This document shows, piece after piece, positions 26,525-35,862 of a stretch of 64,000 bases of DNA (the first letter of the stretch is position 1; every line of letters starts with the position of its first letter). Both the position numbers and the translations under genes were made by a program. Source of the DNA: SVEL01 sp017381055 (GTDB lineage Bacteria > Bacillota > Clostridia > Lachnospirales > Lachnospiraceae); NCBI GenBank assembly GCA_036307185.1, contig JAXJYC010000064.1, forward strand, positions 1 to 64,000, written 5' to 3'. Under the pieces are notes generated by a model. It was given only the letters and a program-made list of their open reading frames with translations, was not told the DNA's origin and did no database searches.

Positions 26525-29500
26525 TATCTTCCTCCATTGTATTACTTAAAACCTTAACTTTAACACTCTTTCCTTTAATTAAGGAATATCCGAATTCTTG
26601 AGATATATCTTCATGCATCTCTCGAGTGTTCTTACTAGCTTTCAAATAATATTGTTCTGTTATACCATTTCCTATCCAAATACCATCAATTGCTGATACA
26701 TTAGTTTTATACCATTTTTCATAAGAAACGGTAGAAATATTTTTTGCAACCTCAGCAATAACTATATTTATGTTATAATTTACAGATCCCTTTTCAAGAA
26801 TTAATGATAATTTTTCCCTTCCTTGATCCGATAAATTATCCTTTAACATAGTAATCGAATTAATAATAATAAATAGATTATCAAACTTTTCTATCTCTTT
26901 ACCCATTTCAATGGCATCTTTATATGTATTATTACGATATAGTACCATTTCAAACAGCTTCGAAATCTGTTCTTCACATTCCTTAACCGTAGAATACACT
27001 CTAATAGAATCTAGCTTGGTTTCTACCAACTTTGGTAAATCAAAAAACTGACATTTTATACCTGACATTTTATCCATTAATCCCGCAAGATTTACAACAA
27101 ATTTCTTAGCTTCATCTCCTGCAGACATTACCATATTAATATATGATGAGCCAAACGGATAATAATGTACATTAAGAGAATTCTTTTCAACTCCAATTGG
27201 AATATTAAGGCCCTTCTTTTCATCTAAATAATCTAATAAAAACTCATCATTAACAAACTTTGGTAATATTGGTATCTTGCGTGCAGATTCTCCCTTCCAG
27301 GTGTCAGCATATTCCTTACAAAATGTTTGGATATAGCCAAACGGTACCTCATTCTCTATTAAGCTTGCTATTTGGAACTCAAATATCTCATCTCGCTTAA
27401 TTAATCCCCTTCCTTTGTACTTTGACGGGAATAAACCATCTGTTTTTCCTACCACCGAAGAATAATCCGACTCATCATTTAATTGCAACACAAGCAATTG
27501 CCTAAAATTCTGCAACATTCTAAATCTTACCGCACCAACTCCTAGCGCTGTCAATACAAAATATATGCCGTACTTAGTTCCTTCTCTAGATAAATACGAA
27601 ACAGCTTCTTCTTTAGCTTCGTACATCTCTATAAAAGCTGCAAAATTACTAATAACTACAACAATTGAAGGAACAGTTTTTCCCGATGTCTTAATATAAG
27701 AATTAAAATCGCCACCATAGTCAGCAAATAATTTCTTTCTCTCGCTAACCTCCTGTTGAAGCATCTTAAACAAATTAGCTATTTTCTCTGCTTCGTACGA
27801 ATATATCACATCACCCACATGCGGCGCTTTACTATATGCACGAAGTGTTTCAGATGCAAAATCCATCAGATATAAATTGACTTCGTCTGGAGTATGTTCT
27901 TTTATCAATGAATAAATCATTGCATTAAGAAATGTTGTTTTTCCACTACCTGCTGCTCCATATACTATCACATTACCATCTTGTGAAATAGGTAATCGTA
28001 ACACACATTGTCGCTGACGCACAGGCTCATCATACTCTCCAATTACAGGTTCTAACACAAATGGTTTTGATACAACAGCATACTTTTCTCTTATATCATC
28101 TATCAAAATAATTTCTGGTATAGGCTCAAGCCATAACGGTTTCACCTTTATACCTTCTTCATCTGCAATAGAACGCAAATACTCCGTAATCACATCAAGC
28201 TGTTTTTTTGCATTTTGGTTATCCGAACGCTTCTTATCAATCTTTAATTGCTTTATTACATGTCCATTCATATCCACTACAGCTATGCTTGTATCTTTTT
28301 CTTTTACAACCCTATCCGACGGATAATAAGGCGCCCCAGCCCATGCTGATTGGCCCAATTCAAATAACTCATTATAACCAACTTGAAGGTAAAATCTTCC
28401 TGTATCAGTAAGCTCTGCTGCATCCGGTCTCTTCAACATATCCATACTGTCTGCACGTTCCTGAACTTTTAAACATACTCGAAATTTACTATTACTCCAA
28501 ATCTGATCATCCACCACTCCACTTGGTTTCTGAGTTGCCAATATCAAGTGAATTCCTAAACTACGTCCAATTCTTGCAGCACTAACGAGCTGAGTCATAA
28601 ACTCTGGCTGCTGAGTTTTTAATTCAGCAAACTCATCAGAAATTATAAATAAATGTTGTAATGGTTCCTTTACAACTCCTTCTCTAAATAATTTCTGATA
28701 CTTATAGATATCTATATTACTAACTCCGACCTTCTTACTTGCCTCAGCAAAAATCGACTGTCTCCTTTTTAACTCACTTTCAATTGAAATCAACGATCTT
28801 TTTATAGCTGCACCATCGAGGTTAGTAATGATTCCTGCCGTGTGTGGAAGCTTTTCAAACGACTTAGCCATACCTCCACCTTTATAGTCAACAAGAATAA
28901 ATGCAACCTCATTTGGATGATAATTAACAGCGAGCGATAAAATATATGATATAATAAATTCTGATTTACCTGAACCTGTCATACCCGCAACCAGACCATG
29001 TGGTCCATGAAATTTCTCGTGCAAATCCAACATAAAAGTTTCGCCATATGTGTCAACACCAATTGCCGCTTCAAGAGATTTAGTTGGATCATTCTCTTTC
29101 CAACGAGTAAGTGCATTTAAATGCTCAACCTTACCCACTCCAAAAAGTTCCAAAAATGTGATTTTATCAGGCAACTTAAATCCACTAGCCGCAGTGTCTA
29201 GCGACGTATTTGCTAATGCAATACTCAATTCTAATGGATTCTGTGTAAGATTAATATCTGGAGTAAATCGCATACTTTTTCCAGATATATCGTTTTTATC
29301 AAACAAACATCCACTTTCACCATCTAATTCAACTACCATAGTACATTCTTTTGGCAAACTACGCAATTCATCATAAAAAGTAACAAGGCTTATATATATA
29401 TTATTCTTTAAACCCAATATCTTTTTTATCATTTCAGCACGGCCAGCCAATGTTTTGCTCATAGAAAAAATAATATAATATGGTGATACATCAGCTAACT

Positions 29501-31067
29501 CATTTGCATTTAAACGTTCTCTTGTATCAATAACTTTTTCAAGATATGCCGAAACCTCTTTTGTCTCATTTACGTCAGTCGCTACAAATCTAAACTTATC
29601 ATCTTCACTCCATACATGCGGCAACCATTTTACAAAATCATAACCTTTATCATTTTTATCATAAATAAAAACAAATTTAACTTCATCATAACTATATAAA
29701 GCTGCAAGCTGAATTATCATTCCTTTTGCAAACTCCTCTACCGAACTAGAATGTCCAATAACACCCGAAATCAGATTATCAAACAAAGAATATGTAATAG
29801 GTATATTATGTAAAGGTTTCTGCTTTTCACACAAAAGCAGCAATTCCTCTTGAAGATTATCATCGTCTAAAGAAAATTTTCGCTCAGAATATCTCATCTC
29901 TGCATTCAATGTGCCTTCGCCTATTCCCACACGAACTCTAAGAAAATCATTTTGTCCAATTCCTCGTTCCCATAAATTTCTTTTAGTTTCCTTTATTCTT
30001 GATTCACAATCTTCAATTGTCGCACTATTTTCGTGCAATATTTCTTCTTGTAATTTACATTCTTCATTAATTTGAACTGCTATTCTATCCAAATATTCTC
30101 TATATTTACGCTGTCTCTTGGCCTCTTTTTTATGCTTACGCTTCTTTTCATAACTCTTCGTAATTACTGGCAAAAGTACCGTTCCTATCAACATACTTCC
30201 ACCCATAACTATTGATGTTATATTACGATTTACAATGGCTGTTACAAGCGTAAACATCGACATCATACCCATTGCCATAGATGAACCCATTACTAACACC
30301 CATGGCATTTCTTCTGATACAGGACTTGATGGCGGCGAATCTACCTTAAACACCGCTGTTTCGATATCTCGCTTAAACCTAGGCGATCGATAAAAGTACT
30401 CCTTTTCTGTTAACTCATATTCATACTCATCTTCACTAACTTCAGGCAACTGTTTCATAAATGGCACAAGTTTTGATGAAATTTTTACTTGATTATCTGG
30501 ATTATTAAATGCAACAATATTCTTTCCAACAATAATCTTTAATCCCATAATAAATACAGTATCACCTATATTTAGTTCTTTTCTATCAACTCTTTCCCCA
30601 TTGACAAATATTCCATTTGTACTATTATCATCTTGCACAAACCATCTGCCATACTCAAAACGTAAGGTTGCATGCTGAGAAGAAACAGCATTATTAAAAT
30701 AACATATATCATTTTTTTCTGTTCTTCCAATAGTTATTGTAACATCATCTCTTACTATATATTTTGAAAAAATTTGACGTTCCTCTGTAATAGGCTCTAC
30801 AAAAACATATATCTTTTCCCCATTTTGTTTACTCAACACATATATATTCTGTGCAGATATTACCACACTCTTTGTAGGATTATTACGCGAATCAACTATC
30901 TTAGCCGTTCTTGTAGATTTCATAACCCACTCTTCATTAATCCCCTCAATGCTTACTAATTTTTCTTCACTTTCTCCCACAGTTTCATAGAGCCAGAATT
31001 GTCCTTTAATCCTATTAGGCAAAGAAATACTGTTTATATATTTTTCACTTATAGTTGTAACAATCAC
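26508..31067 (-). CDS. essC: T7SS membrane ATPase EssC (FHA + FtsK/SpoIIIE)
   Basis: The 1519-residue protein is the motor of type VII secretion. The start is GTG with AGAGGAG. In order it has an N-terminal FHA domain (about 100-175: TIGRTEKND, SSQHA, DNSTNGIFVNG), two membrane segments (about 258-305), a first ATPase with GMTGSGKS (near 693-701) and DYKGGGM, a second with GAAGSGKT (near 1040), and a third degenerate ATPase lacking a P-loop (near 1310-1320). This is the standard EssC layout, though EssC usually has two FHA domains and the first 95 residues look only FHA-like. It is the first gene after the riboswitch. Confidence 0.97.
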   Translation of the reverse strand: MIVTTISEKYINSISLPNRIKGQFWLYETVGESEEKLVSIEGINEEWVMKSTRTAKIVDSRNNPTKSVVISAQNIYVLSKQNGEKIYVFVEPITEERQIFSKYIVRDDVTITIGRTEKNDICYFNNAVSSQHATLRFEYGRWFVQDDNSTNGIFVNGERVDRKELNIGDTVFIMGLKIIVGKNIVAFNNPDNQVKISSKLVPFMKQLPEVSEDEYEYELTEKEYFYRSPRFKRDIETAVFKVDSPPSSPVSEEMPWVLVMGSSMAMGMMSMFTLVTAIVNRNITSIVMGGSMLIGTVLLPVITKSYEKKRKHKKEAKRQRKYREYLDRIAVQINEECKLQEEILHENSATIEDCESRIKETKRNLWERGIGQNDFLRVRVGIGEGTLNAEMRYSERKFSLDDDNLQEELLLLCEKQKPLHNIPITYSLFDNLISGVIGHSSSVEEFAKGMIIQLAALYSYDEVKFVFIYDKNDKGYDFVKWLPHVWSEDDKFRFVATDVNETKEVSAYLEKVIDTRERLNANELADVSPYYIIFSMSKTLAGRAEMIKKILGLKNNIYISLVTFYDELRSLPKECTMVVELDGESGCLFDKNDISGKSMRFTPDINLTQNPLELSIALANTSLDTAASGFKLPDKITFLELFGVGKVEHLNALTRWKENDPTKSLEAAIGVDTYGETFMLDLHEKFHGPHGLVAGMTGSGKSEFIISYILSLAVNYHPNEVAFILVDYKGGGMAKSFEKLPHTAGIITNLDGAAIKRSLISIESELKRRQSIFAEASKKVGVSNIDIYKYQKLFREGVVKEPLQHLFIISDEFAELKTQQPEFMTQLVSAARIGRSLGIHLILATQKPSGVVDDQIWSNSKFRVCLKVQERADSMDMLKRPDAAELTDTGRFYLQVGYNELFELGQSAWAGAPYYPSDRVVKEKDTSIAVVDMNGHVIKQLKIDKKRSDNQNAKKQLDVITEYLRSIADEEGIKVKPLWLEPIPEIILIDDIREKYAVVSKPFVLEPVIGEYDEPVRQRQCVLRLPISQDGNVIVYGAAGSGKTTFLNAMIYSLIKEHTPDEVNLYLMDFASETLRAYSKAPHVGDVIYSYEAEKIANLFKMLQQEVSERKKLFADYGGDFNSYIKTSGKTVPSIVVVISNFAAFIEMYEAKEEAVSYLSREGTKYGIYFVLTALGVGAVRFRMLQNFRQLLVLQLNDESDYSSVVGKTDGLFPSKYKGRGLIKRDEIFEFQIASLIENEVPFGYIQTFCKEYADTWKGESARKIPILPKFVNDEFLLDYLDEKKGLNIPIGVEKNSLNVHYYPFGSSYINMVMSAGDEAKKFVVNLAGLMDKMSGIKCQFFDLPKLVETKLDSIRVYSTVKECEEQISKLFEMVLYRNNTYKDAIEMGKEIEKFDNLFIIINSITMLKDNLSDQGREKLSLILEKGSVNYNINIVIAEVAKNISTVSYEKWYKTNVSAIDGIWIGNGITEQYYLKASKNTREMHEDISQEFGYSLIKGKSVKVKVLSNTMEEDNDDEQ

Positions 31068-31158
31068 AATAATATTCTCCTCTTTGTAACTATCTATTAC
31101 ATTTCCATCTATTCCAAAAATGTATTTTATCTAGACTATATTCATTCTTTGTATATAT

Positions 31159-31191
31159 AAAAACGGCCGCAAAAGAGTCCTTTTGCGGCCG
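31159..31191 (-). terminator. Intrinsic terminator of the EssC riboswitch
   Basis: A perfect 12-bp GC-rich stem (CGGCCGCAAAAG / CTTTTGCGGCCG) with a 4-nt loop is followed on the minus strand by TTTTTATATATA. It lies right after the GEMM aptamer and 92 bp upstream of the essC start, so it is placed to control read-through into the T7SS genes. Confidence 0.92.
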
Positions 31192-31273
31192 AACTATCGT
31201 GTATAAAACGACGACTTCTAGCTTTGCGTCCTTATGTTTCCATAAGTTTGCCCTTTATAATATCATACTCCAC
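31192..31273 (-). promoter_or_regulatory. Cyclic-di-GMP-I (GEMM) riboswitch upstream of essC
   Basis: On the minus strand, 31253-31221 carries AGGGCAAAC, a CTTATG-GAAA-CATAAG hairpin with GAAA tetraloop, and GGACGCAAAGC, the most conserved core of the c-di-GMP-I aptamer. A second stem closes as AGCTA...TAGTT (31222-31192). A terminator follows at once, so c-di-GMP probably controls transcription into essC. The direction (on or off) cannot be told. The second stem departs from the best-known tetraloop receptor, which lowers certainty a little. Confidence 0.88.
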
Positions 31274-31279
31274 TATGAT

Positions 31280-31307
31280 ATTATATCAAATTCATTTTAT
31301 TTATCAA
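31280..31307 (-). promoter_or_regulatory. Promoter of the T7SS operon
   Basis: On the minus strand a -35 TTGATA (31302-31307), 16-bp spacer and perfect -10 TATAAT (31280-31285) would start RNA near 31272, about 20 nt before the riboswitch core. It gives a leader of roughly 205 nt before the essC GTG. Confidence 0.75.
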
Positions 31308-31340
31308 TATTTTTTTAGCAATTTCAATTCTTAACAATTA

Positions 31341-31586
31341 CTATATCAAAACAGATGCTATTTTTGATTCAATATCTAAAAACTCAATTGCCGTATCTTC
31401 CAAATAAGATGCACACCTCCTCAATGTCCGACTATTACCAACTAACATATCTGCACTCATTAAACTCCATAAATCCGTCCATCCCACTTTCCAATATAAT
31501 GAATCCAAACGTTCATCCAAATTACGTATACGTCGATTAACTGCATATATTCTCTGAGCATAATCATCAAGCTTATATGTATCCAT
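31341..31586 (-). CDS. Stand-alone T7SS targeting-like module, 81 residues
   Basis: The whole protein matches the N-terminus of the 416-residue effector candidate (DTYKLDDYAQRI, LDERLDSLYWKV, then D-x-x-x-G-x-S, RCASYL, TAIEF, IES) and the C-terminus of the lipase. The ATG used falls at the residue just before D-T-Y-K-L and has no good ribosome site; the open frame continues upstream for 14 codons without ATG, GTG at the expected place is replaced, and it then meets a stop. So this may be a remnant of a larger effector gene or start at a rare codon. It lies upstream of the T7SS promoter. Confidence 0.55.
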   Translation of the reverse strand: MDTYKLDDYAQRIYAVNRRIRNLDERLDSLYWKVGWTDLWSLMSADMLVGNSRTLRRCASYLEDTAIEFLDIESKIASVLI

Positions 31587-31778
31587 CTCTACTTGTGTAT
31601 TATCCGATGCAAACTTAATATTTTCTTCATCTTAACATCCCCAAATCTATTTAAGAAATATCTAATGAACTAAACTATCAAAACACCACTATTCTATTAT
31701 ATACGACATCAAATTGCAATATTTCTTTACCCACAATCATCCCACGTTTCAACACTATTCTCTTCTTTTGGGATCTTT

Positions 31779-33152
31779 TTATATCTTTTTCTCGTCTCTT
31801 CCTCTAATTACCCATATAATAGCTCTACAACATTTATACACTCCAATAACAGCTGGTAGCCCACCAGTTATTTTACCGTTTTCACATACTATAACCGTAT
31901 AACACAAATCAAACAATAAGCCAAATGCAATCCATCCCAAACCACGTTTAAATCTTTTTACTTCTTTGGAATTCATTATTGTTATTACGTATACTCCTAT
32001 AATAGTCAATACACTTGCAGCCATAAATAACCATGGATATAATGCATTATAAGGTTGATACTTACCTGTAAAATAATTCTTTTGTAGTATAGCTACTTTA
32101 TCATCCTTGTAACCTATCTTTAATATTTCACCCAAGTTTACTATGTCGTGTCTAAAACCAAATATATAGTCTGTATTAAATATTCTCTTTTCACCTTCAT
32201 CTGTTACATATTCTATCTTAGCAGCAAAATCGGTACCTATTACACCTTCTTCACTATAACACTCAAATGGATACAATTCCGTTACAACACCATCCGCACA
32301 TTTATAGCCAGAATATTCGCCTCTGCCCCAAGTTAAATAAGCGCCTAGTGCCACCAATATAAATGCAGCAGCAAGATATGCTATTCCCCAATAAGTATAT
32401 TTGGTTTCGCCCAATCCTCTATACTTAATTCGAATTTTTTTAGAAAGCTTCTTTATTTTACCTTCTGGCTTCGGCTTCTTTTCCTCTCGGTATGAAGCAG
32501 ATACTTTAAATAAATCCTCTGACTCTGTTGTGCCAAAATTACACTCTGTATTCTCTTTTAACATCGCTCGATGCCTACTAAATATACACCATGACGAGAT
32601 AACTACTATCAATATACTAAGTATTCTAATCGCAGTCCCTAAAGCAAGGTCGTGAATAAAGCTATAACCAAATAGGAATACCCCAAAGGCTATCATCACC
32701 CCACTGACAATAATACCATGAATATGAGGAATAAATATATAAACAAACAGTCCCACTAATAATATGGCAAGTGTAAAAATCAGCAAAACATTTGTATAAT
32801 CCTTATCTCTAATATATTTTCCTGTTAATATATCTCTTTTCACTAAGACTGCATTATTAAATTCATTAACGCCCACAAGATATTTTTTTGTTTTATCTAC
32901 CCTTTTACCACCTATTTTTGTGAGATAATACTGACACTCTTTTCCACTTGGCGTAGTATAAGAGATTACTGCATTACATGAATATCGTCCTGATTCCTTT
33001 ATCTGACTAGCATGAGTAACTGTCGCTTCCACACATTCCTCTTTGTCATAATAACGAGTATTAAACTTGCCTTCTAAGAAAGCTACAAAGAAAATCAAAC
33101 CTATTATTAATATAAGTGAACCACCTATTATATTTTTCAATGCTCGTAACAT
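31779..33152 (-). CDS. DUF3592-type polytopic membrane protein
   Basis: The 457-residue protein has a membrane segment near the start, an outer domain with VEATVTHASQIKESGRYS and VISYTTPSGK, two or more central membrane segments, a second similar outer domain (CADGVVTELYPFECY, KIEYVTDEGEK) and C-terminal membrane segments. Each outer half has the DUF3592 pattern (variable region then a Y-x-V-x-G-x-x-Y type strand). It is a paralogue of the next gene upstream. Function unknown. Confidence 0.6.
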   Translation of the reverse strand: MLRALKNIIGGSLILIIGLIFFVAFLEGKFNTRYYDKEECVEATVTHASQIKESGRYSCNAVISYTTPSGKECQYYLTKIGGKRVDKTKKYLVGVNEFNNAVLVKRDILTGKYIRDKDYTNVLLIFTLAILLVGLFVYIFIPHIHGIIVSGVMIAFGVFLFGYSFIHDLALGTAIRILSILIVVISSWCIFSRHRAMLKENTECNFGTTESEDLFKVSASYREEKKPKPEGKIKKLSKKIRIKYRGLGETKYTYWGIAYLAAAFILVALGAYLTWGRGEYSGYKCADGVVTELYPFECYSEEGVIGTDFAAKIEYVTDEGEKRIFNTDYIFGFRHDIVNLGEILKIGYKDDKVAILQKNYFTGKYQPYNALYPWLFMAASVLTIIGVYVITIMNSKEVKRFKRGLGWIAFGLLFDLCYTVIVCENGKITGGLPAVIGVYKCCRAIIWVIRGRDEKKI

Positions 33153-33193
33153 ATTTTCCTCGCTAACTCTATTATTTGCATAATATCAACTTC

Positions 33194-34648
33194 TTAATTT
33201 TTCTTTTTATATTCAAACATACTCTTTCTAGCACGTATCTCAGATATTCTTTTATTACATTCTTTGACCTCATTATTTCGGCTTATCTTACGCTCCTTGA
33301 TAATCCATACAACGGCCAATATAAATTTAATAACACCTATCAATGTTGGAATTGCTCTACCATAAACTATCTTATCTTCACCACTTGATACAATAAAACT
33401 AAATTCACACAACATACCAAACAAAATCCAACCTATAGCACGCATAATTTTCTTTGTTCTTATAGATGCATTTTTTGTTATCATATAGATGCCAATAAGA
33501 AAAAACAAATCTGCAAGCATAAGCCATCCTATAGGATCTTTATCATATGCTTCATACTTTCCTGTATACATATTTTTTTCAAGTATAGTTGCAGAATCAT
33601 CCTTATAACCTATTAATACCTTATCTTCAAAAAAACTATCTAGTTCTCTCTTACTAAATGTATAATCTGTTGTATATGTTCTCTTTTCACCCTTATCCGT
33701 AACATACTCAAATGTTATCGCATATCTGCTACTTACTATTTCATTATCCTTATATGTATTAAGTGCATCTACATCTTCAATCTCACCTGTAGTATACTTA
33801 TATCCAGAATATTCACCTCTGCCCCATATAAGATAAACTGAACTCACTGCTAATACCGTCGCAATAACAAAACATGCAACGGCCCAATATGAGCTTCTTA
33901 TATTTTCTATTCTCTTCACTGTACGGCCAAGTGATTCTATTCTTTTTCCAATCCAGCCAAATATACTAAATCGTGATTTACGCTGTTTTACCTCTTTCGT
34001 TTTAGGTAACTGGTATTCTTCCTTCGTACCAAAATCACACTCTGTGTTCTCACGTCTCATTGCTATCCAGCGACTAATTATTAGCAACAATGATATAACT
34101 GTTGTCACCATACAAGTACGCTCAATAGCAACTAATAAATTCCCACTATAAATATTGCTATATTTAGCTAACCAAATACCAACTATAGCTATTATACTAC
34201 TAACAGCAATACCTTGTTTATGAGACAAGACAATATATCCAAACAGTCCTATAAGCAACGGTACAAATGAATAAATCAGCATACCATTTGCATTATTTCT
34301 CTTATCTATATACTTCCAAGTTAATAAGTCCCTTTTTACTAATCTTGCATCTCCATCTTCATCACATCCTACAAGCAGCTTATCACCTTTTCTAATGCCT
34401 CGATCAGAAAGCTTTGTAAGATAACCCTCTTTTTGTCTTCCCTTAGGGGTTGTATATTCAATAGAAACATTGCTAGAATATCTTCCTGACTTTTTTATTA
34501 AGGATACATGTGTAACTGTTGCCTCAACACAATCCTCTTTTTCATAACAATATGTATCATATCTTTTCTCTAAAAATACTATGAATAACAAAAAACTTAG
34601 TAATAGAGCAAAAGAAACCCCTATTATATTTCTTAACGTTCGTATCAT
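33194..34648 (-). CDS. DUF3592-type polytopic membrane protein, paralogue
   Basis: The 484-residue protein aligns along its length with the one at 31779-33152: both start with a LRNIIG/LKNIIG membrane segment, share CVEATVTH...SGRYS, DLLTWKYI/DILTGKYI, TECDFGT/TECNFGT, WGRGEYSGYK and EKRTYTTDYTF/EKRIFNTDYIF. A recent tandem duplication is the simplest explanation. A basic C-terminal tail is extra here. GCGAGGA precedes the ATG. Function unknown. Confidence 0.6.
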   Translation of the reverse strand: MIRTLRNIIGVSFALLLSFLLFIVFLEKRYDTYCYEKEDCVEATVTHVSLIKKSGRYSSNVSIEYTTPKGRQKEGYLTKLSDRGIRKGDKLLVGCDEDGDARLVKRDLLTWKYIDKRNNANGMLIYSFVPLLIGLFGYIVLSHKQGIAVSSIIAIVGIWLAKYSNIYSGNLLVAIERTCMVTTVISLLLIISRWIAMRRENTECDFGTKEEYQLPKTKEVKQRKSRFSIFGWIGKRIESLGRTVKRIENIRSSYWAVACFVIATVLAVSSVYLIWGRGEYSGYKYTTGEIEDVDALNTYKDNEIVSSRYAITFEYVTDKGEKRTYTTDYTFSKRELDSFFEDKVLIGYKDDSATILEKNMYTGKYEAYDKDPIGWLMLADLFFLIGIYMITKNASIRTKKIMRAIGWILFGMLCEFSFIVSSGEDKIVYGRAIPTLIGVIKFILAVVWIIKERKISRNNEVKECNKRISEIRARKSMFEYKKKN

Positions 34649-34666
34649 ATTATCCTCGCTAAACTT

Positions 34667-35224
34667 TTACTCCACCACATTTGCACTAGCCATTACTCTG
34701 CTACGCTTTAAATATGTAATCTCTAATACAGTCCCGTACTCAAGCTCACACATTGTAAACTTGCGTTGGTTATATCTATATATTGCTTTTGGATTATTCT
34801 TATCATTCATACGCGTAGGAAAATATGAAAGCTCTGGCATTTCCTTTATTTTCTTACTCAAATTCTTAGTTACTGTTTCTACACCTTGTCCATAGAATAC
34901 AATCTTTGTTGTCTCATACTCAGGATTTTCAATATCCTCTTCCAACTCCTTAAGAAACTTTTCTGCTGTCTTCTTAAACATATTAGCAGACATTACCTGA
35001 ACAAAACCAAAGCCTATAAATATGAGCGCCAATATCAATTCAAAAAATTTTGATGCAAAACTTCCATCTTTAAAAACAAATGTATATATTACGAAGGCAA
35101 TTGCTATTACAAAAGACATATAGCCCACAACCAAATTGCCCATATTAGGCTTCATATTATCGCATATTAATTTATAATCTTTATAATAATTCATTACACT
35201 TATATTTTCTAATTCATTATTCAT
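34667..35224 (-). CDS. Two-segment membrane protein (YcxB-like layout)
   Basis: The 185-residue protein has two membrane segments (about 30-49 and 58-79) followed by a cytoplasmic or outer domain with VFYGQGVETVTKN and FTMCELEYGTVLEITYLKR. The layout of an N-terminal membrane hairpin and a C-terminal beta-rich domain is like that of YcxB-type proteins, but sequence identity is not clear. It lies 18 bp before the tandem DUF3592 pair. Function unknown. Confidence 0.5.
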   Translation of the reverse strand: MNNELENISVMNYYKDYKLICDNMKPNMGNLVVGYMSFVIAIAFVIYTFVFKDGSFASKFFELILALIFIGFGFVQVMSANMFKKTAEKFLKELEEDIENPEYETTKIVFYGQGVETVTKNLSKKIKEMPELSYFPTRMNDKNNPKAIYRYNQRKFTMCELEYGTVLEITYLKRSRVMASANVVE

Positions 35225-35277
35225 AATCCTATACTCCTATATAACAATTTATCTTATTATGTATTCTACCATATACA

Positions 35278-35814
35278 TTATACAGTAATCTTACATACCA
35301 CCCTTGAATTAGGATAGTACACTATCTGTGCTGGTATATTAACCTGTACTCCCAATGGTATATTTCCAAGTCGATTACATCTGTACACCGCACCATCACT
35401 TGTCATAATTAAATACATCTGATCAACTGTATTCTTTTCATTTCCCTTTACTAACCTATAATAATTCATCATTTGATCAACTTGTATCTGACGGATATAA
35501 CCTATTGTCACATATGTCTGACCGTTATTTATATCACTTTGAAGTGCTTCTATAAGCATCTTCATTGGTTTATATGTACTTCTATAATTAGCTATTACAC
35601 CAACTACACTCGCTATCCCCATAAGATATGGACCAAACAATCCCGCTGTTGCATCACCTGAACCTATGCCGCCTATAATCGCTATCAATAATAATGGAGC
35701 CAAAATAATAGCACATACTATTACTATATTAACAAGCTTCTTGTGCTTCTTAATAAGAGGATTAAATAAGCTAATATCTCTTAAATATTTATTGCTATCT
35801 ATATAATCAAACAT
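35278..35814 (-). CDS. Membrane protein of unknown function
   Basis: The 178-residue protein has two membrane segments (about 29-50 and 59-80) and a roughly 95-residue C-terminal beta-rich domain ending IPAQIVYYPNSRVVCKITV. The last part resembles the end of DUF3592 modules (a polar strand and a closing beta hairpin). AAGGGG precedes the ATG. It is part of the same leftward group of small membrane proteins. Confidence 0.5.
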   Translation of the reverse strand: MFDYIDSNKYLRDISLFNPLIKKHKKLVNIVIVCAIILAPLLLIAIIGGIGSGDATAGLFGPYLMGIASVVGVIANYRSTYKPMKMLIEALQSDINNGQTYVTIGYIRQIQVDQMMNYYRLVKGNEKNTVDQMYLIMTSDGAVYRCNRLGNIPLGVQVNIPAQIVYYPNSRVVCKITV

Positions 35815-35862
35815 AATTTCCCCTTTATCCTTTTCTTTTGTTTGTCATACGACTATGAAATC

